The notes under the pieces were generated by a model that saw only the letters and a program-made list of their open reading frames with translations, searched no databases and was not told the origin of the DNA. Shown here one piece after another: positions 44,260-55,705 of a DNA stretch of 64,000 nucleotides. The first letter of the stretch is position 1; every line of letters starts with the position of its first letter. The position numbers and the translations under genes were made by a program. This DNA comes from Myripristis murdjan (Eukaryota > Chordata > Actinopteri > Holocentriformes > Holocentridae): NCBI RefSeq assembly GCF_902150065.1, contig NC_043990.1, forward strand, positions 2,319,117-2,383,116, read 5' to 3'.

Positions 44260-44526
44260 AAACATGATAGGAGCTGAAATACTTCGCATCACACTGGAAA
44301 TAAATAGAACAAATATTAAACTTTCTTTTCCATATCAGTGAATAAATATATTTTATATTCAAAAGTGGGGCTAAAATAGAGGGAAATCTGATTTTTAACA
44401 CATTTTAAATTTTTTGTTGAAAGAAAAGTAAAAGTAAAAATAAATTGATATCATGGTTGTTCTGCAGAAGTCTGGAAAAAAGATGTCATCATATATCATG
44501 TTAAATTAATGTACACATTTAGAAAC

Positions 44527-44566
44527 AGCCTGATGAGAGTAATGTGTGTCCCTGTTGGAGTGGGTC
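44527..44566 (+). pseudogene. Stump of a family-A V promoter
   Basis: The conserved upstream sequence CCTGATGAGAGTAATGTGTG through GGAGTGGGTCA is present, then the sequence jumps straight to CAATGGCTGTAAT, which lies 400 bp behind V1 in the intact arrangement. The V gene itself has been deleted. Confidence 0.75.
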
Positions 44567-45212
44567 AATGGCTGTAATAAAAGGGAGGATAAATGATATG
44601 TGAGTTCTTAAATACCACTGCTTGCTTTGGGAAAACATCAGCAGGAACATTTTGTAGATTTGACACTGAACATTCAGAGTCACTGGGATGGTCCTTTAAG
44701 GCCTCATGTCTACTTATGAGAAGTTGTGAGCTCAGCTGGCCAACTGTAATTGGCTGATCTGTGGTTTCAGCCAGGTGATGTCACCACCTGTTGTGCTCTG
44801 CAGCAGATGACATCACCTGGAACCAGCCAATAGCATGTCACCGATTCAGTGTCCTGATGTCCACCAGCAGATGTCAGGCCTCACACAGATTTGGGTTTGG
44901 GGTTTGGGGACTTTAAGATTCATTTTTTTTTCTTTCCCTCATCTTTATCCACATTCTGCTCAAGTTAGTTTTCACTGAGCTCAGAATTTCAGGTTAAATG
45001 TACCAATCAGTATAGTATAACACAGCAAAGGAAGTAATGCTCTTTGCACTCTTTTCTGACATGTAAGTGGTTGACTTTTCTCAGTTTGTCCACAATGTGT
45101 AAAGTAAAGTGCAATGAAGCAGCTGTGAGTCAGAAATCATGGTGAAAGCAGGAAACAGGATTTAATCAATCATATGATATTAAACATGTATGTAGAAACC
45201 TTTTTCCAACAA
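44567..45212. other. Decayed cassette sequence, duplicate of 1170-1822
   Basis: Near copy of the region between V1 and the first J relic. No gene. Confidence 0.6.
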
Positions 45213-45300
45213 TTAGTTTTGTTTCCCCACTAAAAGTCCAGAGAGCAACTGATTCATTGAAAACCTCATGGTTGTCTCGATGACACGGCTCTCTCACTGT
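45213..45300 (-). pseudogene. Decayed J segment relic, second copy
   Basis: Slightly better kept than the relic at 1823: CCCCACTAAAAGTCCAGAG aligns with CCTCCACCAAAAGTCCACC of the true J segments, followed by CTGATTCATTGAAAACCTC (for CTCATTGAG ... AACCTC) and the J flank GACACGGCTCTCTCAC. Heptamer and FGGG are lost. Confidence 0.65.
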
Positions 45301-45500
45301 AAAAACAATGACCTGACCGACATTCAGTTTACCTTGTGAAATTTAACTGATACAATAAAGTTAAAAATCTATCAAACTGTGCCACAATAAAACAAAACAG
45401 AGGACATTCTTGGAGTAAACATGTCAAGCCAAATGTAAACATAAACTGTCTCCATTAAAATGTCAGTAAAGAGTCAATGGAGAATAATGTGTGTCCCTGT

Positions 45501-46736
45501 CAGAGGTGGGAAGTAACGAAGTACAAATACTTCGTTACCGTACTTAAGTAGATTTTTCAGGTATCTGTACTTTACTTGAGTATTTAATTTTCTGCCGACT
45601 TTTTACTTTTACTCCCTACATTTGAACACAAATATCTGTACTTTTTACTCCTTACATTGTCAAAACAGGCTCGTTACTTCTCTCTCCCTCTCTCTCTCTT
45701 TTTGGTGGGGGCGGGCGGGCTCGTTACCACCAAGAAAAACATTACAACACCGACACCAACACCGTACGAGTCCAAAAAGCAGAGAAACTTTCCAGCTACA
45801 GCAGCGCACTGACAGCTTGTGTAACAAAGCGAAGACTTGCCACTCCCCTGTATTTCCACTGGCTAACAGCAGCACACTGGCTTAGCTTGTCTATTCAGAG
45901 AAGAGGTATCACTTTGGCTAATTTTTCAATCTATATTATCATATGCATACTACTGCTCATTCATTGGTAGCTGAATTGTTGGGTCTGTTCGATAAGTAAT
46001 TAACATTTTTAAAACAAATAATAATTTAACATATTGTTAAATTATTGGAGTCAAACTTACTGGTAAACATCTACTCCTTCAAGATAATTTATTATGTTCT
46101 ACAACTCATAAACATACACTAACACTACATACCGAGTGTTTGAGCAGCATATCTCCCCTGTGCTACAAAAGATCCATGGTAAAAATTATTAACATTAACG
46201 CTGAAGCCCTCCCCCACAGTTTCAAAAAATCCTGGAGGAAACCCTGCACAAAACAGACAACACGACAAAACAGAGTCGCAGAAGCAAGAAAAAATCTGTT
46301 AAAAGTTATATACGTTAGGTACAGTGTTGAGAGTACCAAAGCTGTTATCAAGGTACTCATTCAAGACCTCTGGTCAGTTCAGTCTTGATTATTGTGTGAA
46401 ACTGGGCTTGCAGCAAAACTAGACTGTTGTGTGATTTTTATTCTCTGTACCAGCACTTTGCAGGTTGTTAATAAAAGAGGAAATGTTCCTGTTTTGTGTG
46501 CCCTGAACTTTTTTTTCGTCAAAAAGTTATCAAAAAAGGTATATGTATCATTAATGGTAAAAAATTCATTTTTACTTTTTACTTTTGTACTTAAGTACAT
46601 TTCAGAGCATGTACTTTCTTACTTTTACTTGAGTAAAGAAGTTGAATTGGTACTTCTACTTTTACCAGAGTCTTTTCTCACACAAGTATCTTTACTTCTA
46701 CTTAAGTACAGAATGTCAGTACTTTTGCCACCTCTG
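45501..46736. mobile_element. hAT transposon inserted just upstream of the V11 promoter
   Basis: Ends CAGAGGTGGGAAGTAACG and CTTTTGCCACCTCTG are inverted. The 8-bp target duplication GTCCCTGT is exact (45493-45500 and 46737-46744). The subterminal ACTTAAGTA/TACTTGAGTA repeats are typical of fish hAT elements related to Tol2. No recognisable transposase; 1,236 bp, non-autonomous. The target lies in the conserved V upstream sequence GTGTCCCTGTTGGAGTGGG. Confidence 0.93.
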
Positions 46737-46902
46737 GTCCCTGTTGGAGTGGGTCAGAGCATTTCCATAGAGAGCCACTTTGCATCAGCAGCACCATGCT
46801 CCAGTGCTCTGGGAGAGTTTATAGTCCTGAGAGTTGAAGACTGGATGACTGACAGCTGTCCTTCATGACAACAGAAGCCCCAGAAATCCTCCTCATCCAA
46901 AC

Positions 46903-47385
46903 ATGACTTTGAGCTCCATCCTCATCTGGACTCTCCTCTGCTGCTGCTTGACAGGTAAAGTCCAAAGAATCAAAGTCCTCTCCTCTATGAAGATCCGTCC
47001 CTCTGAAATGAAGCGGAGAAAAGCATGACGCTGCTTTGTGTTTTTGTCTGTGTGTCCTCAGAGTCCAGAGGCCAGATCACAGTGACTCAGCCTGGAGCAG
47101 CGAGGGCTGCTCTGGGAGCCTCCGTCACCATCACATGTAAAACCAGCCAGAATGTTGGAACTTGTAGCGGGAACCCGTGTATGTGCTGGTATCAACAGAG
47201 AGATGGAGAAGCTCCTAAACTGCTCATTTACAGGGCTAATACTCGAGCATCAGGGATTCCAGGTCGTTTTACAGGCAGTGGATCAGGGAGTGACTTCACT
47301 CTGACCATCAGTGGAGTCCAGGCTGAAGATGCAGCAGTTTACTACTGTCAGAGTCTCCACAATATCAACAGTCAGCTTCTGTTCA
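46903..47385 (+). CDS. V11: Ig light-chain V segment, family A, cysteine-rich CDR1
   Basis: Leader exon 46903-46954, V exon 47062-47385. The frame is open and the canonical cysteines are present ([16 protein letters not shown]). CDR1 and the start of framework 2 read [17 protein letters not shown], adding three cysteines; sister genes have [17 protein letters not shown] here. TCSGNPC could close a small disulfide loop. The third sits directly before the conserved tryptophan. RSS canonical (heptamer 47386-47392, 12-bp spacer, nonamer 47405-47413). Octamer-like CTTTGCAT at 46778-46785, only 41 bp from the end of the hAT insertion. May be functional; an odd cysteine count could harm folding. Confidence 0.92.
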
Positions 47386-47490
47386 CACAGTGAAAAAGCG
47401 TCGTACAAAAACCTCCCTCAGTCAGACTGAACAGAAATTGAAGTGACTGCTGCAGCTGGAAGCTACTGCAGGGACTGATACAGTTCACTG

Positions 47491-47491
<1 letters not shown>

Positions 47492-47568
<77 letters not shown>
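47492..47568. repeat. CA microsatellite behind V11
   Basis: The longest of the family-A CA tracts, about 77 bp. Confidence 0.9.
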
Positions 47569-47571
<3 letters not shown>

Positions 47572-47574
47572 GAT

Positions 47575-48115
47575 TGGGTTGGTGGTAATTTAAAATTTTG
47601 TGAATTTTAGTGTCACTAAACAGCCACCTCCCATCTCAAAAAGGTGAAAGTTCCCCCAAAAGCAGAGGACAGATGTGTCTGTTAGTGGTGTCCTCACTGA
47701 AATCCTCCATTTAAAACAACAGCAGTGAGCTCTGAGCTCCATGAGCCAATTGTCAAACATTTTTTTTGACTCAGAGTCGCTACACAGGACATCCAAAGGT
47801 GAAAGTGGGCTGACTCAGTCCAGTACTTTGTACCACTAAAAGATTCAGTGCCAAAAACAGGGGAAAGCAGCTGCCTAAAATAGAACAAATTAAAATCAAC
47901 ACACTAAACATATAATAATTTAGTGTAACATTAAAGACTGAATAATCTTTCATCCCTAAAATATAAAACTGTATCTGTAGGTAATGTTTTGAATCTCTAA
48001 GAAGGTGAAAAAAAGCTGGTGTGTTCAGTGTCAGTCGTGTGTGTGTGAGCGTGTGTGTGTGTGTGTGTGTGTATGTTTGTTTGTTAGTGTATTTCTGTGA
48101 ACATCCCACAATCGC
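47575..48115. other. V11 3' flank
   Basis: Diverged copy of the family-A downstream flank (CAGCCACCTCCCATCTC, AAGTTCCCCCAAA), then AT-rich sequence with a GT tract near 48040-48075. No gene. Confidence 0.5.
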
Positions 48116-48395
48116 TGCCTTCAAGTTCAAGTTCAAATTTATTCGTGTCCCCGTAGGGCGATTGTTGTTGCAGCAAGCAGTGAACAACATTTAAAACATA
48201 CAAGACATAGAGAACATAAAGGCATAAAAGGTTTAAAAGAAAACAGTGTATACTGGCACAACATCAACAACGTCAGAAGCAACGCCCATGCATGACGGGG
48301 AAAGTGCAATCAGTGCAAACAGCAATATAGTAATAATAACATAATCATACAAAATCAGTCAAGCAATCCAATAAATCAATAAAACAATCAATCAA

Positions 48396-48707
48396 TCAGG
48401 TACGACTCCTCTCCCGTCCGGAGTTCAAGAGAGAAATGGCTGAAGGGACAAAGGAGTGCTTGTACCTGTTGCTTTTCATACTAGGAAATCTGAGCCGAGA
48501 TCCAGACAGCAACAGCTGGAACTCAGAGTGTAAATGATGGGAGTCATCAGAGAGAACGGCATTGGCTTTCCTCAGTACCTGCCTGTTGAACAAATCTGCA
48601 AGTGAGCTTTGATGAACTCCCAATATTTTACTGCTTGTATTAATCACTGTGCTCAGTGCATTTTTTGATCTGGTGTTAAGGTTGCCAAACCAGCAGAGGA
48701 GAGACAA
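48396..48707 (-). pseudogene. LINE ORF2, C-terminal part
   Basis: Contains GNLNTRSKNALSTVINTSSK and LRKANAVLSDDSHHLH, then YKHSFVPSAISLLNSG, a pattern common to the C-terminus of fish CR1/L2-group ORF2. It is out of frame with the reverse transcriptase upstream. Confidence 0.75.
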
Positions 48708-48759
48708 GGTCAGTACAGATTCGATGTATCATTTATAAAATAAAATCATCAGGGACTTG

Positions 48760-49785
48760 TCAATGCGAAACTTGGAGAGTTTCCTCAGACAGGACAGTCG
48801 TTGCTGGCCCTTTTTTTTTTTGTAGATTGTCTGAGTGGCAGGTAAAATTTAGCTTATTGTCCAAGATTGTCCCAAGATATTTATAGCTCACAACAGTGTC
48901 TACTGTCTGGCCTTTGATAATGGTTTTCTGGTTGGGGTTATGGGGCTTCTGTCTGAAATCGATGCACATTTCCTTAGTTTTTTGTGCATTTAATTGCAGG
49001 AAGGCCTTGTCACACCAGTCCACAAAATCATCAACCACAGAGCCATGGGAATACTCGTTGTCCTTAAGGAGACTGACTATTACAGAATCGTCTGCGAATT
49101 TTAACATGAATCTGTTCTCATGCCGGCTACAGCAATCATCAGTATAAAGAATATAGAGGAGAGGGGAGAGGACACAGCCCTGGGGAGACCCAGTGGAAGA
49201 TGACAGCTCCCCTGACATGCATCCATTCACCCTCACTCTCTGCGTTCTGGCAGTTAAAAAATCCAGGATCCAGCCTACAGTGTTAAAGTCTAGATTAAAA
49301 TTGTTAAGAAGTTTATCGATTAAAATGTGGGGCTGGATAGTGTTAAAAGCAGATGAAAAATCTGCAAATAGCAACTTTGCGTGATTTTTGTTGCCTTCAA
49401 GATGTTTTAAAACCCAGTTTAATAAAGTGGCAGTGGCATCCTCAACTCCACGACCAGCCCTATAGGCGAACTGTAAGGGGTCAAGAAGCTGTTCAATCTT
49501 AGTAAGAAGGTCTCTCTTTATCAATTTTTCAAGGGACTTCATGACAAGGGAAGTCAGAGCCACGGATCTAAAGTCATTAAAAACTTTGGGGTGATTGATT
49601 TTAGCCACAGGTATCACTGTAGACTGCTTCCAGCACCTAGGTACCCTCTGCTGATTAAAAGAGAGCTGGAAGATGTAATAAAAAATAGGTGCTAATTGTT
49701 CTGCAAAGAAACAAAGAAGTCGACCACTTATGTTATCAGGGCCCGGGTTTTTTCCAACTTTAGAGTGTTTAAAATATTTGGCCAC
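48760..49785 (-). pseudogene. LINE reverse transcriptase
   Basis: Visible motifs in order: GKNPGPDNISGRLL, FNDFRSVALTSLVMKSLEK, LLFADFSSAFNTIQPHIL, the GSPQGCVLSPLLYILYTDD block and the catalytic MLKFADDSVIV. These are the conserved blocks of LINE reverse transcriptase, which copies the element RNA at a nicked chromosomal target. The frame is open for about 340 codons and then lost in a poly-T-rich stretch (48810-48820). Confidence 0.88.
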
Positions 49786-49901
49786 AGAGAAGACATCAAA
49801 CGGAACGTGGCCAGGACAGGATAATTTGTTTTTCAGGTTTAAAATCTCATTGCTAAAATCAAAGCAGTCAAACCTGAGGTAAAACTTATTGAACTCATTT
49901 G

Positions 49902-50996
49902 CTAATTGATTATTGAGTTAAAACCAGCAAGAGCCACCTTCTTGTTGCTCTTGGTTTCAGAACCAACAATAGTTTTTAAACCATTCCAAGCAGAGCCCAG
50001 TCTATTGTTGGCAAGATCATTTTCCAGCTTCTCCTTATAGTTCATTTTCACCTTTTTTATTTCATTCTTGATCTCTCTTTTGAGCAAGTTCAGTTCTGCA
50101 AGGTTCCTTCTCGGAACGCCTTTCTTTTTGTTTAACAGGTTTTTCAGTGGTTTAGAGATCCAGGGTTTGCTGTTTGGAAATATTTTCACTGATTTTTTTG
50201 GAATCACACAGTCTTCACAAAAAGTCACATAGCTACTGACCACGTCAGTCAGCTCATCAATGTCCCTGCATGATTCCTTGAACATGTCCCAGTCCGTTTT
50301 TTCTAAGCAGCCCTGCAAACTCAATTTGGAATCCTCAGTCCAGTTATAGATCTGTTTTGTGATGATTTTGCCTCTCCTGAGGGCGGAGCGATACGCTGGC
50401 ACGAGCTGCACGCAGTTGTGATCAGCCCCTCCCAGTGGAGGGAGGGGGAGGGACTTATATGCTCCTTTCACAGAACCATAACACAGGTCAAGAGTCTTAT
50501 TGTGCCTGGTAGAACAGGTGACGTACTGAAAAAGGTTTTTGTGGGTTCTTTTCAATGAGTAGTGGTTAAAGTCACCAAGGACAAAGACGGGAGCATCCGG
50601 AGATAGAGACTGCAGCTTCTGGGTCACTTTTAGTATAGACTCCGAAGCTTCCTCCTCTTTGGCTCTGGGGTGGATATACACGATGGTGACAAATAATTGG
50701 GGGAATTCTTGTGGCAAATAGTGGGGGCGCAGGGAAACAGACAGCAGTTCAGTGTGTTTAGTGCACAGTCTTTCTCTGACGAGAACGGTTTTGCACCAGC
50801 GCTCTTTAACATACAGGCACAGCAATGACTCCCTGCTCAGAGTAGAGGGGATTGAACATATCCCCTTGACCACAAGAGGGGGTGATCGCCTCAAGAAACT
50901 TCTCCAGAGAGAGACTTTATGGATTTTTAAATTTGATGCCATGACATTTCCTGGCTTAAATGAAAAAATAGACCATAGACCTTTTCTATGAAACAC
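49902..50996 (-). pseudogene. LINE endonuclease region and linker
   Basis: APE-type endonuclease motifs are seen: VTIVYIHPRAKEEEA, APVFVLGDFNHYSL and the terminal GGADHNCVQL. The linker to the reverse transcriptase contains basic stretches (NLLNKKKGVPRRNLAEL). It is separated from the reverse transcriptase by a frame break near 49.9 kb. The N-terminal end of the endonuclease domain appears degraded. Confidence 0.82.
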
Positions 50997-51309
50997 CTGG
51001 TCCCATACCTATACTCACATTCACATATACATACGTACAAACATATATACGTTTTTCCCCCTTATTACCCTCACCTAAATACTTTATTTTGAAATTTGCA
51101 TTTTATTTTTGCAACCAGAAGCACCCAACTCTTAAAGTTGACTGCACACCTGTGCATACAGAATCTGCCCTGACGAAGGCCGACAGGCTGAAACGCGTCG
51201 GCAAATTCTACCACTCTACTCTCTTTCCTACTTTCCTTTGTCTTTTTCCTTCTCCACGAGTGTCGCCTTGGACCCTCCATCAGACCACAACCACACAGTA
51301 AGTGGCCTC

Positions 51310-52090
51310 TGGCACCGTTATCACAATGTTTTGAAACTATTTCAAGCTGACAAGGTTCAAACCCAATCATGTGATATAATTATGAAGTTCAGGTTTTCCT
51401 CTTGAAGGCACATCAGGAGGATCAATTCAGAGCAAATATTTTTCTGACATTAATAAATCAAAGCATACCGAGTACATGAGACTTCTCAAGACAGAGTAAA
51501 TGGCAAAAACATCACAATGAATTACAATGGAAAAATTTCAATGATAAACATGTGAACGAAAAATAGGTGAATAAAAACGCCATTGAAATCAGATGTGTAA
51601 TAAATAGATTTTCTGTACTGATGAGAGTGTGGGAGTGCTCTCTTCCAGGATGACAACACCCCCATACTTTTATTAAGACCTTCTATTAATCTCAGGTACA
51701 TGAGGATCATTTAAATAGTCAGTGCTCCCAGCTCTCTGTGTGTGTGTCTGTATGTGTGTGTGTGTGTGTGTGTGTACATCAGCACAGAAAGATTATATGA
51801 ATATAAATAGTTTACATTATATTGGAAATAAAAGAGGTAAATTTACTTATTATAATATATAATTTTATTATTATTATTGTTGTTATTAGTTAAGATGTTA
51901 TTGAATTTCAAGAAGAGGAAGTAAAATAGAAGAAGATTAGATTTTTAATGCATTTTCGGGTACAATTTGGCTTTTGGTTTTGTTGAAAGAAAGGTCAAAA
52001 TAAATCTACACAACTATAATGAGTTATTTTGGACATTTTGAAAAGAAACCACCTGGTACATAGTAAACTAATATCAATATAAAAACATCC
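51310..52090. other. Region between the LINE and V12
   Basis: AT-rich, with a GT tract near 51735-51775 and, from about 51780, the cassette backbone seen upstream of V7 (from 28.31 kb). No gene. Confidence 0.5.
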
Positions 52091-52273
52091 TGATGAGAGT
52101 AATGTGAGTCCCTGTTGGAGTGGGTCAGAGCATTTCCATAGAGAGCCACTTTGCATCAGCAGCACCATGCTCCAGTGCTCTGGGAGACTTTATAGTCCTG
52201 AGAGTTGAAGACTGGATGACTGACAGCTGTCCTTCATGACAACAGAAGCCCCAGAAATCCTCCTCATCCAAAC

Positions 52274-52756
52274 ATGACTTTGAGCTCTATCCTCATCTGG
52301 ACTCTCCTCTGCTGCTGCTTGACAGGTAAAGTCCAGACAATCAAAGTCCTCTCCTCTATGAAGATCCGTCCCTCTGAAATGAAGCGGAGAAAAGCATGAC
52401 GCTGCTTTGTGTTTTTGTCTGTGTGTCCTCAGAGTCCAGAGGCCAGGTCACAGTGACTCAGCCTGGAGCAGTGAGGGCTGCTCTGGGAGCCTCCGTCACC
52501 ATCACATGTAAAACCAGCCAGGATGTTTATGTTCATAACAGCAACCAACATTCATACTGGTACCAACAGAGAGATGGAGAAACTCCTAAACTGCTCATTT
52601 ACTGGGCTAATAATCGAGCATCAGGGATTCCAGATCGTTTTACAGGCAGTGGATCAGGGAGTGACTTCACTCTGACCATCAGTGGAGTCCAGGCTGAAGA
52701 TGCAACAGTTTACTACTGTCAGAGTTTCCACTATATCAACAGTCAGCTTCTATTTA
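52274..52756 (+). CDS. V12: Ig light-chain V segment, family A
   Basis: Leader exon 52274-52325, V exon 52433-52756. [44 protein letters not shown] (tyrosine replaces alanine before the tryptophan), [18 protein letters not shown]. Heptamer 52757-52763, 12-bp spacer with a changed sequence (AAAACGCGTCGT), nonamer 52776-52784. Octamer-like CTTTGCAT at 52149-52156. Looks functional. The surrounding block duplicates that of V7. Confidence 0.93.
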
Positions 52757-52862
52757 CACAGTGAAAACGCGTCGTACAAAAACCTCCCTCAGTCAGACTA
52801 AACAGAAAATGAAGTGACTGCTGCAGCTGGAAGCTACTACAGGAACTGATACAGTTCACTGA

Positions 52863-52863
<1 letters not shown>

Positions 52864-52911
<48 letters not shown>
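52864..52911. repeat. CA microsatellite behind V12
   Basis: CA tract of about 48 bp in the usual family-A position. Confidence 0.9.
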
Positions 52912-52912
<1 letters not shown>

Positions 52913-53084
52913 ACCACTTTGTAGATGACACGTTATAATCTTGTTCATAATGTCTCTACCAGTTTCCCCTCTGAACTTCAAACAGCCTCCTCCCACCAGC
53001 AGCTGCCTTCCAAAAATACGCCTTTATCCAACTTGAACACACATACAACCTGTATGATCACAGAGAGAAAACACATCTGCTGGT

Positions 53085-53490
53085 TCAACACAATCATGGG
53101 TAAAACAGGCTGGCACGACACACAAGTGAAACCACTGGGACAAACTGGCAAAGATTACAGAGAACTGACAGGGATTAATACTGCTGGGTTAATTAGCAGA
53201 TTAGATGATTGGAAGAAGAGCGGTGCAGAAAGGCGGAGCTGGACATGTGGAGACAGGTGAGCAGGTGAGGTGACAGATGACTGGATGAGGTTTGGTGCAG
53301 GAAGGTGGAGACAGGGGAGAGCAGGAGAGGTGAGGTGGATGACAGGACTGACACAAGGAGGGCTGGGAATACAGGAAGTGCAGGGAGACAAACACAACCA
53401 ACAGACACAAAAGGCAAACACAAAAATACAGTCAGGGGATGACTGGTGAACAAAAGAGAAACAGACAAAACTGATCCAAAACCAGGAGAT
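53085..53490. repeat. Interspersed repeat, fuller copy
   Basis: Starts near CATGGGTAAAACAGGCTGGC and ends near CAAAACCAGGAGATGTGACA. Purine-rich direct repeats (GACAGGGGAGAGCAGGAGAG). General make-up resembles the elements at 38.6 and 41.9 kb. Shortened copy at 29.53 kb. Confidence 0.6.
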
Positions 53491-54030
53491 GTGACACCCA
53501 GAGTCTTTTTACACATAGTAAAACTCTTTAGTTTTGATACTTTTAAATACCAAGTATTATTCCTGCAAACAAATCAAACATCTTTATATTTTGTCAACAC
53601 TGAGGGAGACGATGTCATGTTAATAAGATTTCAATGCATATTTTAGTGTAAACATAAGGAAAATCCTAGTTACAATATTTTCTCACCATCTTAGTTGATC
53701 ATACCTGATTTAAACTACTTTAAATGTTCTAAAATGCACAGATAAATATTCTTTGCTGTGTTTGTATGTGTATAGCTGTGTTTATGTTTGACCTCTGACC
53801 TTCTCAAAGTCTTTTTCCATCCACTGAGCTGTTCCTTCTCAACCTTCAAGACTGTGATGACTGATTCTGTCAAACACAGGCACACATTTTCAATCATTTA
53901 CTTTGCTGATGTTACTTTAGGGCAGCCTTGAGAACATGGATAAAAGTACTATGTTGTGCACAACAGGTATTCATATTTAGAAATGAATCACAGTCTTCGA
54001 GCTTTCATTTGAAAAGGGGACACATGAAGG

Positions 54031-54244
54031 GTGTCCATTGTTACCACTTTTATTTGGTTCAGTTCTTCAGTGGTTTGTAAAGATCCATTTTATGTTAAAT
54101 CCCTTTATGCTGATGACACCCTGCTTTTCAATTCACATCCTGATATATTTTCTCCCTTACCATTTAAAATTTGTTTTAATGTCCAAAAGGGGAATCTTCA
54201 GTTTTTCATTTCCCTCTGACTTCAGTAACCATGGCAACAGATAG
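54031..54244 (+). mobile_element. L1-like reverse-transcriptase scrap
   Basis: Duplicate of 30253-30459, with SLYADDTLLF readable. Confidence 0.6.
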
Positions 54245-54740
54245 GCATCACTGGTGAACCATGGCAACAGACAAGTTTCACTAGTGAAGATAAATGATGA
54301 AAGATGTACCCTCTTGCTATAAACAGACTTTTTCTATTTATCAAGCTTTGATTTCTGTATTACAAAATTTGTACAGCAGTGACATGAGAACAGGAAACAT
54401 TTTTCAGTCAGTCACAGCAAAAAATGATCAAACACTGACACAATAAAACAGCAGAGGAAAAATTGTTGGAGAAAAATGTTAACACATATGAAGCGAAATA
54501 AAACGACTGAATCACCAGTTTGTTAAATTGATTAAATTGAGCAATTGATTAACAGCCTGATGAGAGTAATGTGTGTCCCTGTTGGAGTGGGTCAGAGCAT
54601 TTCCATAGAGAGCCACTTTGCATCAGCAGCACCATGCTCCAGTGCTCTGGGAGAGTTTATAGTCCTGAGAGTTGAAGACTGGATGACTGACAGCTGTCCT
54701 TCATGACAACAGAAGCCCCAGAAATCCTCCTCATCCAAAC

Positions 54741-55223
54741 ATGACTTTGAGCTCCATCCTCATCTGGACTCTCCTCTGCTGCTGCTTGACAGGTAAAGTC
54801 CAGAGAATCAAAGTCCTCTCCTCTATGAAGATCCGTCCCTCTGAAATGAAGCGGAGAAAAGCATGACGCTGCTTTGTGTTTTTGTCTGTGTGTCCTCAGA
54901 GTCCAGAGGCCAGGTCACAGTGACTCAGCCTGGAGCAGTGAGGGCTGCTCTGGGAGCCTCCGTCACCATCACATGTAAAACCAGCCAGAATGTTTATGTT
55001 TATAACAGCAACCACTATTTAGCCTGGTACCAACAGAGAGATGGAGAAATTCCTAAACTGCTTATTTACTTGGCTAATCGTCAAGCATCAGGGATTCCAG
55101 GTCGTTTTACAGGCAGTGGATCAGGGAGTGACTTCACTCTGACCATCAGTGGAGTCCAGGCTGAAGATGCAGCAGTTTACTACTGTCAGAGTTTCCACTA
55201 TATCAACAGTCAGCGTCTGTTCA
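54741..55223 (+). CDS. V13: Ig light-chain V segment, family A
   Basis: Leader exon 54741-54792 ([17 protein letters not shown]), V exon 54900-55223. [76 protein letters not shown]. Heptamer 55224-55230, 12-bp spacer, nonamer 55243-55251. Octamer-like CTTTGCAT at 54616-54623. Looks functional. It is the V nearest C4 on the plus strand, in the position V2 takes before C1. Confidence 0.93.
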
Positions 55224-55329
55224 CACAGTGAAAAAGCGTCGTACAAAAACCTCCCTCAGTCAGACTGAACAGAAACTGAAGTGACTGCTGCAGCTGGAAG
55301 CTACTGCAGGGACTGACACAGTTCACTGA

Positions 55330-55332
<3 letters not shown>

Positions 55333-55369
<37 letters not shown>
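55333..55369. repeat. CA microsatellite behind V13
   Basis: CA tract of about 37 bp. Confidence 0.88.
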
Positions 55370-55372
<3 letters not shown>

Positions 55373-55705
55373 GTATCATCTTCTTGATAGTGTCAGTGTC
55401 AGTTTTCCCTGTGAGCTTCAAACAGCCACCTCCCACCTCAACAAGCTGAAAGTTCCCCCAAATGAAGAGGACAGTTCCAGTGAAGAAGCCCAATCAGAAA
55501 CATTCAAAGCACAACAACATGGAGCAAAGTGAGCTGCCCTGATGCCGACCCCCAAACCACTGCTGAATGATCCAAACAGCTTATCCTCCACACATCAACA
55601 TCCATTCACTGACCACACAGCAACACATCACATACACATCAGTAACAATGTATGCTGAGGCTAATACCAATAGTGCAATAATATGTCTGTTAAACAGAGT
55701 ACATG

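Larger units (their letters stand above)
48118..51300 (-). mobile_element. Non-LTR retrotransposon (LINE), CR1/L2/Rex1 group
   Basis: On the minus strand the order is an endonuclease part, reverse transcriptase and a C-terminal part, ending in AATAAATTTGAACTTGAACT, the short-repeat 3' tail common in this group. The copy is about 3.2 kb, with the 5' limit uncertain. Frame breaks separate the coding blocks, so it is inactive, but the long open stretches point to a moderately young copy. It lies between V11 and V12 and is absent from the equivalent places in other cassettes. Confidence 0.85.
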
